Positions 33,340 to 46,529 of a DNA stretch of 64,000 nucleotides are shown piece by piece; the stretch's first letter is position 1, and every line of letters begins with the position of its first letter. A program made the translations under genes and the position numbers. The notes beneath the pieces were generated by a model. It saw nothing but the letters and a program-made list of their open reading frames with translations. It did not search any database and was not told the DNA's origin. Origin of the DNA: Aegilops tauschii subsp. strangulata (Eukaryota > Streptophyta > Magnoliopsida > Poales > Poaceae); assembly GCF_002575655.3 (NCBI RefSeq), contig NC_053040.3, positions 153,203,148 through 153,267,147 of the forward strand. Direction: 5' to 3'.

Positions 33340-35429
33340 ATGATGGATAGGCCAAGTTCGTCGGCGAACCCGCTTTTCGTGGAGCAAGATGGTGATAACG
33401 GCTTCGTCACCAAGAACCACTTCTTCATCATGCAAAGATCTCTCCATCAAGAAAGTGAAGCATTGGGTGAACGCATGGAGCAACTCGCCTCCGACATTCG
33501 TCAATCAGCGATAAGGAGCCGCGACTACATCGATGCCAAATTCACTACACAAACGGAAGAGCTACGCAACATGATCATGCGCCGCCCGTCTTCCTCATCC
33601 TCTTCATCAAGACGGCGCCACTCAAGCAGCCGCTCAAGTAGCCAATCTTTGGAATACCATCAAGCTCAAGCACTACAACACCACTAAGACGGAGCTACGG
33701 CTACAACAACCACTTTGGCATCTTCGCCAAGTGCTATCAAGGCATCTTCGCCTTCGGACGTACGGCATCTTCGCCTACTTCCCACGAGTACGCCTACAAC
33801 GACTTCCTCAAGTCCAAGGCGACCACCTACGAGCGAGGACGCCACTTCCATCTTCGAAAGCCCCTCAAGGAAGATGGCCGAGCATGGGAAATTCCCTTCA
33901 GTCATGGAGACGAGCTACAAGGTGCCACATCATATGGGCCTCCAACAACAAGACGACGACAAGAAGGTTGAGCATGGGACCATCCCTTCAACCAAGGAGA
34001 CGATAGGAGTTGAGCATGGAGACATTTGCACCAACATATCTCCGCCACCCACATATGACGAGATGCCCCAATTGCCATGTGAGGAGAGCCACCCCACCAT
34101 GAGTGATATGAGTGACTCCACCATATGCGACATTGAGTGCATTTCCTATGAGAGGATGAGTGTGACCACCACTAGCCCCACACACGAGAGCATGCCACAC
34201 ACCCTATGTGAGGTTGAGAGCCATATGAGTCACTCCACCAACCATACGAGTGAGAGCATCCAAGAGGGAGTGAGTGAGCCACAACACTTAGTGAGTGAGG
34301 TAGTTGAGAGGGCACGTGAGGCCACTATGATTTCTAACAACTTAACCTCTACTCCGAGTGTGTTTTCTTTGGTGCTAGGTCTCATACATGACGACATGCC
34401 TATACCCAACGAGTACATACCTCCAATGGACATGACGATGGCCATGGTGGATGATGATGCACACCCCACATGGTTCCATCAAGATGAAGATGACAACGAG
34501 TGGATCTTCGACACCTCACCTACAACACATGAGCGACGCTCCAAAGGTAACATAGGTGATGGTGCTTCTCTTGTCCCACTAGTGGACTCTCTTGACATTG
34601 ATTGCTCCCATGATGATGATCACCTTATGGATTCACAACATACTATGTCTCATACATGCTTAGATATGCCACCTATTTATGATGAATATAATGATGAGCA
34701 CGTTGATTTGCCTAGTTGTGATACTATGATCCATAGGATATCTTGTGAAAATTCTATCGGTCATGTCATGTTTGACAATCCTTTAAACTTGTCATATGCT
34801 ATGGGTGAGATTTCCAATAATTGCTTGCACCATACGCATACCATTCATAACCATGCTCGAGATATCACTAGTGATGCATTACACAATTTGAGTCTCCATT
34901 ATGCTATACATAATAACAAACCTCTCATGATGGATGACATGTTTCTATATCATGCATACCATTTCTTTGAGCATTGGATATTTTGTGCTAACCAACACAT
35001 GCATGTATGCATCATAATGGATGATGTGTACATATACCACGCACACACAATTTTCCCTTTGCCTTTGTTTTGTGTAGGTACTTATGAACATTCGTCAACC
35101 TCACAATCCCATGAGTTGACGAAACGAGCTCTTGAGCGCAACGATGCTTTTGGATTCATGGGTTTATCCGTACCACCGTTCCCTTCGCGCAAGCACTACG
35201 CGCCCCTCTTTTACTTGGCTCTCACACGGATATGGGCTATATATCACTTGTTCCGTTATGCCCATTTTCACGTGTTCACTTTGCATGCTATGCCTCTTTC
35301 CATGACTTTGCCATGCAATCGTGACCCTTGCTTGCACTTACATATGATTCACCATTATACTAATTCTATGTGTATTTGCATGCTTGGTGGTGATACTTGT
35401 TGCTATCGCCATGTTTACCATGTGCCACA
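33340..35429 (+). pseudogene. Long unknown reading frame of element B, part 1
   Basis: ATG 33340 (MMDRPSSSANPLF). The first 115 codons hold a helical segment (SLHQESEALGERMEQLASDI) and an Arg/Ser-rich tail, ending in TAA 33685-33687. The same frame then stays open to 35429, where the BARE1/Angela-type element interrupts it, and resumes at 44195 without a phase change. Composition is rich in His, Met, Asp, Cys and Thr (PPTYDEMPQLPCEESHPTMS), with no protease, RT, RNase H or integrase motif. It may be a diverged Gag-like or structural protein of a non-autonomous family. I do not recognise it. Confidence 0.55.
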
Positions 35430-37165
35430 TGAAGGAAATATGCCCTAGAGGCAATAATAAAGTATTATATATTTCCTTATATCATGATAAATGTTTATTA
35501 TTCATGCTAGAATTGTATTAACCGGAAACATAATACATATGTGAATACATAGACAAACAGAGTGTCACTAGTATGCCTCTATTTGACTAGCTCGTTAATC
35601 AAAGAAGGTTATGTTTCCTAGCCATAGACATGAGTTGTCATTTGATTAACGGGATCACCTCATTAGGAGAATGACGTGATTGACATGACCCATTACGTTA
35701 GCTTAGCACCCGATTGTTTAGTATGTTGCTATTGCTTTCTTCATGACTTATACATGTTCCTATGACTATGAGATTATGCAACTCCCGTTTACCGGAGGAA
35801 CACTTTGTGTGCTACCAAACGTCACAACGTAAATGGGTGATTATAAAGGTGCTCTACAGGTGTCTCCAAAAGTACTTGTTGGGTTGGCGTATTTCGAGAT
35901 TAGGATTTTTCACTCCGATTGTCGGAGAGGTATCTCAGGGCCCACTCGGCAATGCACATCACTATAAGCCTTGCAAGCATTGTGACTAATGAGTTAGTTG
36001 CGGGATGATGTATTACGGAACGAGTAAAGAGACTTGCCGGTAACGAGATTGAACTAGGTATCGAGATACCGACGATTGAATCTCGGGCAAGTAACATACC
36101 GATGACAAAGGGAACAACGTATGTTGTTATGCGGTCTGACCGATAAAGATCTTCGTAGAATATGTGGGAGCCAATATGGGCATCCAGGTCCCGCTATTGG
36201 TTATTGACCGGAGAGGTGTCTCGGTCATGTCTACATAGTTCTCGAACCCGAAGGGTCCGCACGCTTAAAGTTACGATGACAGTTTTATTATGAGTTTATA
36301 TGTTTTGATGTACCGAAGGTTGATCGGAGTCCCGGATGTGATCATGGACATGACGAGGAGTCTCGAAATGGTCGAGACGTAAAGATTGATATATTGGACG
36401 GCTATATTCGGACACCGGAAGTGTTCCGGAGAAGTTTCGGATTAAACCGGAGTGCCGGAGGGTTACCGGAACCCCCCGGGGAAGTATTGGGCCTTAGTGG
36501 GCCTTGAGGGGAGAGAGAGGGCAGCAGCCAGGAGGTGGTGCGCCCCCTCCCAGGAGGAATCCTAGTTGGACTAGGAGAGGGGGGCGCAGCCCCCTTTCCC
36601 TCTCCCTCTCCCTCTCTTTCCTTCCCCCCTTCTTTTCCTAGTAGGACTAGGAAAGGGGAGTCCTACTCCTACTAGGAGGAGGACTCCCCCCTCTCTTTGG
36701 CGCGCCAAGGGCAGCCGGCCTCCCCCTTGCTCCTTTATATACGGGGGCAGGGGGGCACCTCTAGACACACTTGATATACGATATTTTAGCCGTGTGCGGT
36801 GCCCCCTTCCACCAGATTACACCTCGATAATACCGTTGTGGAGCTTAGGCGAAGCCCTGCGTCGGTAGAACATCATCATCATCACCACGCCGTCGTGCTG
36901 ACGAAACTCTCCCTCAACACTCGGCTGGATCGGAGTTCGAGGGACGTTATCGAGCTGAACGTGTGTAGAGCTCGGAGGTGCCGTACGTTCGGTACTTGAT
37001 CGGTCGGATCGTGAAGACGTACGACTACATCAACCGCGTTGTGATAACACTTCCGCTGTCTGTCTACGAGGGTACGTGGACAACACTCTCCCCTCTCGTT
37101 GCTATGCATCACCAAGATCTTGCGTGTGCGTAGGAATTTTTTTGAAATTACTACGTTTCCCAACA
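35430..37165 (+). repeat. 5' LTR of the BARE1/Angela-type element
   Basis: 1736 bases, TGAAGGAAATATGCCCTAG ... GTTTCCCAACA. TATA TTTATATA at 36734-36741. A CT-rich and inverted 'tcctactcctactaggagga' segment lies at about 36660-36690. Confidence 0.95.
36734..36741 (+). promoter_or_regulatory. LTR TATA box of the BARE1/Angela-type element
   Basis: TTTATATAC in 'gctcctttatatacgggg' matches the known BARE1-type core promoter context. It is conserved at 43759-43766 and, on the minus strand, at 51626-51633 in the solo LTR. Confidence 0.8.
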
Positions 37166-38435
37166 GTGGCATCCGAGCCTGGTTTTATGCGTTGATGCTA
37201 TGCACGAGTAGAACACAAGTGAGTTGTGGGCGATATAAGTCATACTGCTTACTAGCATGTCATACTTTGGTTCAGCGGTATTGTGAGATGAAGCGGCCCG
37301 AACCGACATTACGCGTACGCTTACGCGAGACTGGTTTCACTGTTGCGAGCACTCGTTGCTTAAAGGTGACTGGCGGGTGTCTGTCTCTCTCACTTTAGTT
37401 GAACCGAGTGTGGCTACGCCCGGTCCTTGCGAAGGTTAAAACAGCACCAACTTGACAAACTATCATTGTGGTTTTGATGCGTAGGTAAGAACGGTTCTTG
37501 CTAAGCCCGTAGCAGCCACGTAAAATATGCAACAACAAAGTAGAGGACGTCTAACTTGTTTTTGCAGGGCATGTTGTGATGTGATATGGTCAAGACATGA
37601 TGTGATATAATTTGTTGTATGAGATGATCATGTTTTGTAACCGAGTTATCGGCAACTGGCAGGAGCCATATGGTTGTCGCTTTATTGTATGAGATGCAAT
37701 TGCCATGTAATAGTTTTACTTTATCTCTAAGCGGTAGCGATAGTCGTAAAAGCAATAAGTTGGCGAGACGACAACGATACTACGATGGAGATCAAGGTGT
37801 CGCGCCGGTGACGATGGTGATCATGACGGTGCTTCGGAGATGGAGATCACGAGCACGGTGCTTTGGAGATGGAGATCACAAGCACAAGATGATGATGGCC
37901 ATATCATATCACTTATATTGATTGCATGTGATGTTAATCCTTTATGCATCTTATCTTGCTTTGATTGACGGTAGCATTATAAGATGATCTCTCACTAAAA
38001 TTTCAAGATAAAAGTGTTCTCCCTGAGTATGCACCGTTGCGAAAGTTCTTCGTGCTGAGACACCACGTGATGATCGGGTGTGATAAGCTCTACGTTCAAA
38101 TACAACGGGTGCAAAACAGTTGCACACACGGAATACTCAGGTTAAACTTGACGAGCCTAGCATATGCAGATATGGCCTCGGAACACAGAGACCGAAAGGT
38201 CGAGCGTGAATCATATAGTAGATATGATCAACATAGTGATGTTCACCATTGAAACTACTCCATCTCACGTGATGATCGGACATGGTTTAGTTGATTTGGA
38301 TCACGTAATCACTTAGATGATTAGAGGGATATCTATCTAAGTGGGAGTTCTTAAGTAATATGATTAATTGAACTTAAATTTATCATGAACTTAGTACCTG
38401 ATAGTATCTTGCTTGTCTATGTTAATTGTAGATAA
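37166..38435 (+). other. Untranslated leader of the BARE1/Angela-type element
   Basis: About 1.27 kb between LTR and gag. It starts with the primer-site remnant TGGCATCCGAGCC (one to two changes from TGGTATCAGAGCC). No coding frame is supported; a long leader of this kind is typical of BARE1. Confidence 0.8.
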
Positions 38436-40259
38436 ATGGCCCGTGCTGTTGTTCCGTTGAATTTTAATGCGTTCCTTGAGAAAGCTAAGTTGAAAGATGA
38501 TGGTAGCAATTACACGGACTGGGTCCGTAACTTGAGGATTATCCTCATTGCTGCACAGAAGAATTACGTCCTAGAAGCACCGCTAGGTGCCAGGCCTCCT
38601 ACAAGAGCAACACTAGAAGTTATGAACGTCTGGCAGAGCAAAGCTGATGACTACTCGATAGTTCAGTGTGCCATGCTTTACGGCTTAGAACCGGGTCTTC
38701 AACGACGTTTTGAACGTCATGGAGCATATGAGATGTTCCAGGAGTTGAAGTTAATATTTCAAGCAAATGCCCGGATTGAGAGATATGAAGTCTCCAATAA
38801 GTTCTATAGGTGCAAGATGGAAGAGAATAGTTCTGTCAGTGAGCATATACTCAGAATGTCTAGGTATAATAATCACTTAATTCAACTGGGAGTTCAACTT
38901 CTGGATGATTGCGTCATTGACAGAATTCTTCAATCACTGCCACCAAGCTACAAGAGCTTCGTGATGAACTATAACATGCAAGGGATGAATAAGACAATTC
39001 CCGAGCTCTTCGCAATGCTGAAGGCAGCGGAGGTAGAAATCAAAAAGGAGCATCAAGTGTTGATGGCCAGTAAAACCACTAGTTTCAAGAAAAAGGGCAA
39101 AGGGAAGAAGAAGGGGAACTTCAAGAAGAATAGCAAGCAAGTTGCTGTTCAGGAGAAGAAACCCAAGTCTGGACCTAAGCCTGAAACTGAGTGCTTCTAC
39201 TGTAAGCAGACTGGTCACTGGAAGCGGAACTGCCCCAAGTATTTGGCGGAAAGGAAGGATGGCAAGGTTAACAAAGGTATATGTGATATACATGTTATTG
39301 ATGTGTACCTTACTAATACTCGCAGTAGCACCTGGGTATTTGATACTGGTTCTGTTGCTAATATCTGCAACTCGAAACAGGGGCTACAGATTAAGCGAAG
39401 ATTGGCTAAGGACGAGGTGACGATGCGCGTGGGAAATGGTTCCAAAGTCGATGTGATCGCCGTCGGCACGCTACCTCTACATCTACCTTCGGGATTAGTT
39501 TTAGACCTAAATAATTGTTATTTGGTGCCAGCGTTGAGCATGAACATTATATCTGGATCTTGTTTAATGCGAGACGGTTATTCATTTAAATCAGAGAATA
39601 ATGGTTGTTCTATTTATATGAATAATATCTTTTATGGTCATGCACCCTTGAAGAGTGGTCTATTTTTAATGAATCTCGATAGTAGTGATACACATATTCA
39701 TAATGTCGAAGCCAAAAGATGCAGAGTTAATAATGACAGTGCAACTTATTTGTGGCACTGCCGTTTGGGTCATATCGGTGTAAAGCGCATGAAGAAACTC
39801 CATACCGATGGAATTTTGGAATCACTTGATTTTGAATCACTTGGTACTTGCGAACCGTGCCTCATGGGCAAGATGACCAAAACACCGTTCTCCGGAACTA
39901 TGGAGAGAGCAACAGATTTGTTGGAAATCATACATACAGATGTATGTGGTCCGATGAATATTGAGGCTCGTGGCGGATATCGTTATTTTCTCACCTTCAC
40001 AGATGATTTGAGCAGATATGGGTATATCTACTTAATGAAACATAAGTCTGAAACATTTGAAAAGTTCAAAGAATTTCAGAGTGAAGTTGAAAATCATCGT
40101 AACAAGAAAATAAAATTCCTACGATCTGATCGTGGTGGAGAATATTTGAGTTACGAGTTTGGACTACATTTGAAACAATGCGGAATAGTTTCGCAACTCA
40201 CGCCACCCGGAACACCACAGCGTAATGGTGTGTCCGAACGTCTAATCGTACTTTATTAG
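38436..40259 (+). pseudogene. gag-pol: gag, protease and integrase of the BARE1/Angela-type element
   Basis: ATG 38436 (MARAVVPLNFNAFLEK). The Gag domain is followed by a CCHC zinc knuckle at about residues 253-266 (CFYCKQTGHWKRNC, spacing C-2-C-4-H-4-C), an aspartic protease with DTGS near residue 303, the integrase zinc-binding region with LGHIGVKRM and CEPCLMGK, and the integrase core with its D residues in IHTDVCGPM and RSDRGGEY and the E in NGVSER. The frame is then lost by what looks like a single missing base near 40243 and stops at 40259; the other frame continues without a gap in homology at 40262. Gag packages RNA, protease matures the polyprotein, integrase inserts the cDNA. Confidence 0.95.
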
Positions 40260-40261
40260 AT

Positions 40262-42421
40262 ATGGTGCGATCTATGATGTCTCTTACTGATTTACCGCTA
40301 TCGTTTTGGGGTTATGCTTTAGAGACGGCTGCATTCACTCTAAATAGGACACCATCGAAATCCGTTGAGACGACGCCTTATGAACTATGGTTTGGCAAGA
40401 AACCAAAGTTGTCGTATCTTAAAGTTTGGGGTTGTGATGCTTATGTGAAGAAACTTCAACCTGATAAGCTCGAACCTAAATCGGAGAAATGTGTCTTCAT
40501 AGGATACCCAAAGGAGACTGTTGGGTACACCTTCTATCACAGATCCGAAGGCAAGATATTCGTTGCTAAGAATGGATCCTTTCTAGAGAAGGAGTTTCTC
40601 TCGAAAGATGTGAGTGGGAGGAAAGTAGAACTTGATGAGGTAACTGTACCTGCTCCCTTATTGGAAAGTAGATCATCGCAGAAATCAGTTTCTGCGACAC
40701 CTACACCAAGAAGTGAGGAAGTTAATGATAATGATCATGAAACTTCAGATCAAGTTATTACTGAACCTCGTAGGTCAACTAGATCAAGATCCGCACCAGA
40801 GTGGTACGGTAATCCTGTTCTGGAGGTCATGTTACTAGACCATGACGAACCTACGTACTATGAAGAAGCGATGGTGAGCCCAGATTCCGCAAAATGGCTT
40901 GAAGCCATGAAATCCGAGATGGGATCCATGTATGAGAACAAAGTATGGACTTTGGTTGACTTGCCCGATGGTCGGCAAGCCATTGAAAACAAATGGATCT
41001 TCAAGAAGAAGACTGACGCTGATGGTAATGTTACTGTCTATAAAGCTCGACTTGTTGCGAAAGGTTTTCGACAAGTTCAAGGGATTGACTACGATGAGAC
41101 CTTCTCACCCGTAGCGATGCTTAAGTCTGTTCGAATCATGTCAGCAATTGCCGCATTTTATGATTATGAAATTTGGCAAATGGATGTCAAAACTGCATTC
41201 CTGAATGGATTTCTGGAAGAAGAGTTGTATATGATGCAACCGGAAGGTTTTGTCGATCCAAAGGGAGCTAACAAAGTGTGCAAGCTCCAGCGATCCATTT
41301 ATGGACTGGTGCAAGCCTCTCGGAGTTGGAATAAACGCTTTGATAGTGTGATCAAAGCATTTGGTTTTATACAGACTTTTGGAGAAGCCTGTATTTACAA
41401 GAAAGTGAGTGGGAGCTCGATAGCATTTCTGATATTATATGTGGATGACATATTACTGATTGGAAATGATATAGAATTTCTGGATAGCATAAAGGGATAC
41501 TTGAATAAAAGTTTTTCAATGAAAGACCTCGGTGAAGCTGCATATATATTAGGCATTAAGATCTATATAGATAGATCAAGACGCTTAATTGGACTTTCAC
41601 AAAGCACATACCTTGTCAAAGTTTTGAAGAAGTTCAAAATGGATCAAGCAAAGAAAGGGTTCTTGCCTGTACTACAAGGTGTGAGATTGAGTAAGACTGA
41701 ATGCCCGACCACTGCAGAAGATAGAGAGAAGATGAAAGATGTTCCCTATGCTTCAGCCATAGGCTCTATCATGTATGCAATGCTGTGTACCAGACCTGAT
41801 GTGTCCCTTGCTATAAATTTAGCAGGGAGGTACCAAAGTAATCCAGGAGTGGATCACTGGACAACGGTCAAGAACATCCTGAAATACCTGAAAAGGACTA
41901 AGGATATGTTTCTCGTTTATGGAGGTGACAAAGAGCTCATCGTAAGTGGTTACGTTGATGCAAGCTTTGACACTGATCCGGACGATTCGAAATCGCAAAG
42001 CGGATACGTATTTACATTGAACGGTGGAGCTGTCAGTTGGTGCAGTTCTAAGCAAAGTGTCGTGGCGGGATCTACGTGTGAAGCGGAATACATAGCTGCT
42101 TCGGAAGCAACAAATGAAGGAGTCTGGATGAAGGAGTTCATATCCGATCTAGGTGTCATACCTAGTACATCGGGACCAATGAAAATATTTTGTGACAATA
42201 CTGGTGCAATTGCCTTAGCAAAGGAATCCAAATTTCACAAAAGAACCAAGCACATCAGAAGACGCTTCAATTCCATCCGGGATTTAGTCCAGGTGGGAGA
42301 CATAGAAATTTGCAAGATACATACGGATCTGAATGTTGCAGACCCGTTGACTAAGCCTCTTCCACGAGCAAAACATGATCAGCACCAAGACTCCATGGGT
42401 GTAAGAATCATTACTATGTAA
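40262..42421 (+). pseudogene. pol: Reverse transcriptase and RNase H part of the BARE1/Angela polyprotein
   Basis: An open frame of 719 codons continuing the polyprotein after the frameshift; ATG 40262 is just the first Met. The integrase C-terminus (WFGKKPKLSYLKVWGCDAYV) leads to reverse transcriptase (WKYKxRLVAKGF-type VYKARLVAKGFRQVQG; YVDD at about residue 393). RNase H follows (SGYVDASFDTDPDDSKS, CEAEYIAASEAT, HIRRRFNSIRDLV). It ends RIITM at 42421, 33 bases before the 3' LTR. The domain set is complete, so the element may have been active until recently. Confidence 0.95.
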
Positions 42422-42454
42422 TCTAGATTATTGACTCTAGTGCAAGTGGGAGAA

Positions 42455-44189
42455 TGAAGAAAATATGCCCTAGAGGCAATAATAAAGTATTATATATTCC
42501 CTTATATCATGATAAATGTTTATTATTCATGCTAGAATTGTATTAACCGGAAACATAATACATGCGTGAATACATAGACAAACAGAGTGTCACTAGTATG
42601 CCTCTACTTGACTAGCTCGTTAATCAAAGATGGTCATGTTTCCTAACCATAGACATGAGTTGTCATTTGATAAATGGGATCACCTCATTAGGAGAATGAC
42701 GTGATTAACATGACCCATTACGTTAGCTTAGCACCCGATCGTTTAGTATGTTGCTATTGCTTTCTTCATGACTTATACATGTTCCTATGACTATGAGATT
42801 ATGCAACTCCCGTTTACCGGAGGAACACTTTGTGTGCTACCAAACGTCACAACGTAACTGGGTGATTATAAAGGTGCTCTACAGGTGTCTCCAAAGGTAC
42901 TTGTTGGGTTGGCGTATTTCGGGATTAGGATTTGTCACTCCGATTGTCGGAGAGGTATCTTTGGGCCCACTAGGTAATGCACATCACTATAAGCCTTGCA
43001 AGCATTGTGACTAATGAGTTAGTTGCGGGATGATGTATTACGGAACGAGTAAAGAGACTTGCCGGTAACGAGATTGAACTAGGTATCGAGATACCGACGA
43101 TCGAATCTCGGGCAAGTAACATACCGATGACAAAGGGAACAACGTATGTTGTTATGCGGTCTGACCGATAAAGATCTTCGTAGAATATGTGGGAGCCAAT
43201 ATGGGCATCCAGGTCCCGCTATTGGTTATTGACCGGAGAGGTGTCTCGGTCATGTCTACATAGTTCTCGAACCCGAAGGGTCCGCACGCTTAAAGTTACG
43301 ATGACAGTTTTATTATGACTTTATATGTTTTGATGTACCGAAGGTTGTTCGGAGTCCCGGATGTGATCACGGACATGACGAGGAGTCTCGAAATGGTCGA
43401 GACGTAAAGATTGATATATTGGATGGCTATATTCGGACACCGGAAGTGTTCCGGAGAAGTTTCGGATTAAACCGGAGTGCCGGAGGGTTACCGGAACCCC
43501 CCGGGGAAGTATTGGGCCTTAGTGGGCCTTGAGGGGAGAGAGAGGGCAGCAGCCAGGAGGTGGTGCGCCCCCTCCCAGGAGGAATCCTAGTTGGACTAGG
43601 AGAGGGGGGCGCAGCCCCCTTTCCCTCTCCCTCTCCCTCTCTTTCCTTCCCCCCTTCTTTTCCTAGTAGGACTAGGAAAGGGGAGTCCTACTCCTACTAG
43701 GAGGAGGACTCCCCCCTCTCTTTGGCGCGCCAAGGGCAGCCGGCCTCCCCCTTGCTCCTTTATATACGGGGGCAGGGGGGCACCTCTAGACACACTTGAT
43801 ATACGATATTTTAGCCGTGTGCGGTGCCCCCTTCCACCAGATTACACCTCGATAATACCGTTGTGGAGCTTAGGCGAAGCCCTGCGTCGGTAGAACATCA
43901 TCATCGTCACCACGCCGTCGTGCTGACGAAACTCTCCCTCAACACTCGGCTGGATCAGAGTTCGAGGGACGTCATCGAGCTGAACGTGTGTAGAGCTCGG
44001 AGGTGCCGTACGTTCGGTACTTGATCGGTCGGATCGTGAAGACGTACGACTACATCAACCACGTTGTGATAACGCTTCCGATGTCGGTCTACGAGGGTAC
44101 GTGGACAACACTCTCCCCTCTCGTTGCTATGCATCACCAAGATCTTGCGTGTGCGTAGGATTTTTTTGAAATTACTACGTTTCCCAACA
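42455..44189 (+). repeat. 3' LTR of the BARE1/Angela-type element
   Basis: 1735 bases, collinear with 35430-37165, ending TTTCCCAACA before the ccaca duplication. Confidence 0.95.
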
Positions 44190-44194
44190 CCACA

Positions 44195-45557
44195 TGATAT
44201 TGTTGATTCTTGTGTTGGGAGAGTCATATTGTTCAATTGCTATTTACATAGGATTTCTTGCCAATACAATGATGATACATTACTCATATCTTGCTTTCAT
44301 GCTTGTGATATGTCATGTGCATTATATATGCTCACTATTTGTACACATGACATGATTGCCATGATTACTTCTAGTGTGTTGCATCTTCGCTCCACTCATT
44401 TGCACGACATGATTGATATGCTTCCTTATGTTGCATCACCAATAATTCATACTTTCTTATTTCATGCGGTTGATGACAACCATCGTCATGCTTTGCACAT
44501 GATTGTTATTGCTTCTTGTCACTTATCTCCATATGTTGCCTCTCTCATGCTACATGATTTGACGTACATTGAGTGCAACAATGACTTTCCTCTTGCTAAT
44601 GAGATTTCCACCATAGCATTCTCACATTTATTTGGAGATTTGAACCTATTTCTTGTGAAGCATGCTTGTCTTACCTCTTTGCACCATATACCTTGTGCCA
44701 TGAATATAGCCATTGTTGCATCATATTATTCATGCACTTGTGCTTCTAATGGTTATGTGCAAGAGAAGAGAACCATCATGATGTATGATGTGCTTTTCTA
44801 CCATGCGTATATGTTCTTTGTTTTGATGTGTGCATGTGTAGGATACTTGGACTTTGTGTCGACTTCTACGTCACGTGAGTTGACCATTCGAGCTCTTGAG
44901 AGCGAGCCTCATACATTCGACCATGACTCACTTCTACACCACCTTTCCTCCCACTTCGGCATTGTGAAGAATGCACAAGGACACGCCTTCGAGGTGACAT
45001 CTTTCTTGAACATGAATATTGCGGATCATACTACTTGTGTTGCTTGCACCATGAGACTTATTTCTCATCTTGGACCACTTGATTGCACACATGTTAGAGA
45101 TCTTGCTTCGACTTGTCATTTTCACCGTTCCATGAATCATGATATATATGCCTTGTGTGTTGCATCCAATTCTTGGATTATTTGCTCCTATCATATGCTT
45201 GATTGCCACAATATCATTTCTTCACATATGCCATGTCCCATTGCTTGTCACATGATTGATTGGATTGCCTCACACATGATGAACAATTGCTATATCATTT
45301 ATGTTGAGTGCCTCACTCTCTTCACCACACCATATGCACATTATGCTTGGATTGTCTTGCGCTTGCCCCATGTGTTTAGACATTTCATTTCTCTTGGTGT
45401 TGTGGATGACTCTTATGCCTACCATAGACCGTTCATTGAGGGTCTTATGCATGTTTGCTATGATCTTGAGGTCGATGCTTGTTCTCTTGCCAAACATATT
45501 AGCATACCTACCTCCCATTGGCATGCTTGTTTCCATGATGTCCTTGATTTTGCTTAA
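44195..45557 (+). pseudogene. Long unknown reading frame of element B, part 2
   Basis: It continues the 33340-35429 frame in phase. The stretch 33715-35429 (1715 bases) plus 44195-45557 (1363 bases) is an exact multiple of three. The sequence is rich in His, Met, Cys and Ile (CHLSPYVASLMLHDLT, MTSCALYML-like segments) and could include hydrophobic stretches. TAA at 45555-45557 is followed by the same open frame (from 45561) to the polypurine tract near 45860, so the ancestral protein probably filled the whole internal region. No family recognised. Confidence 0.55.
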
Positions 45558-45860
45558 TTTATGCGCTTACATGCCATGTCACACTCCCTTGTCACACCAT
45601 ATGCTATGCTTGATGACGACACTTGTTCGGTGAATCACCTCTTGACTGCTTGGTTTTGCACTAACGCTAACCACATTTGTTTTTCCAAGTGTTTGTTTTT
45701 CTTGCTCCTTTTGAAGGTATCACAAGATGGTGCGACATCGGAGAGTGACCGTTATGAGCTTACACATGACAAGTACTTGGTGGTTGTCCACTTCTACACG
45801 GCGATGCCATCTCTTTCCCATGATGATGAAGATCACGATCCGTGGACGGATCTCTCCCAA

Positions 45861-45873
45861 GGGGGGGGGGAGA
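45861..45873 (+). other. Polypurine tract of element B
   Basis: Ten G residues followed by AGA, directly before the 3' LTR start TGATGCGG at 45874. Confidence 0.8.
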
Positions 45874-46529
45874 TGATGCGGAGCATCCGTCGACCATTAC
45901 CATGGACGTCACACCGCCACCACAAGCACTGAGAGGACCGGTGACAAGAGCACGCGCACGCAACATCGAGAACGAGGTCACTTCTTTCCTCTTCGAGTTT
46001 CGTTCGGTTTCACATGAGAATGAGACTCTACCTCAAAGAGATACAATGTGCATTCTTAGGTACTTCGAAGATCGTCATGAGGAAGCACGGAGGGATCACC
46101 AAGTTCACCGGAGACCTATGGTGGAGGAGGAGAGGAACAAGAAGGACGAGAGAGGAGGAGCTCTGGACGCTCCGGGTGCCCGGCCTCTTCGGCCCCGGGT
46201 GCCCGGCCTCAGCCTGGACGCCACCTCGAGCCGGCCCCGGGTGCCTGGCCTATTGAGCCCTGGGTGCCCGGCTGCTCCTGACCGCCGGCCCAGTTCGCCC
46301 GGGTGCCCGGTCCCTTGGCTCCGGGTGCCCGGGGCACCCCTCAGCGCCGGCCCAGCCCCGCCCCGGGTGCCCGGCCACTTGGCTCCGGGTGCCCGGGCCT
46401 CCTCCCTGCGCCAGCCCAGCCGGCCCCGGGTGCCCGGCCCCTCCCGCGCCAACTTCCAGCGCCTCTCGGGTGCCCGGGCTTTGGACCCGGCACTACTAGA
46501 AAAATGGCTATAGCCATTATCCCTATTAG

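Larger units (their letters stand above)
35430..44189 (+). mobile_element. Nearly intact BARE1/WIS/Angela-type Copia retrotransposon
   Basis: 8,760 bases bounded by perfect ccaca duplications (35425-35429, 44190-44194). LTRs 35430-37165 and 42455-44189. A primer site resembling the initiator-Met complement follows the 5' LTR (37167-37179), and a polypurine stretch gtgggagaa precedes the 3' LTR. Gag, protease, integrase, RT and RNase H follow in the Copia order. By hand the LTRs differ at about 32 substitutions and one 1-base indel over ~1735 bases, so the insertion is young. Only one obvious coding break is seen, near 40243. Confidence 0.95.

Noticed and set aside
36571..36768. Repeated 65-residue ORF (also 43596-43793) and other identical ORF pairs in the same region
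   Set aside because: They lie inside the two LTRs of the BARE1/Angela-type element; identity reflects the LTR duplication, not conserved genes.
37501..38435. Small ORFs in the leader of the BARE1/Angela-type element
   Set aside because: The leader is long and non-coding in this family; the ORFs are short and lack start-context or homology.
44934..45209. Minus-strand ORFs in element B (44934-45209, 45270-45536)
   Set aside because: Antisense shadows of the His/Met-rich long reading frame.
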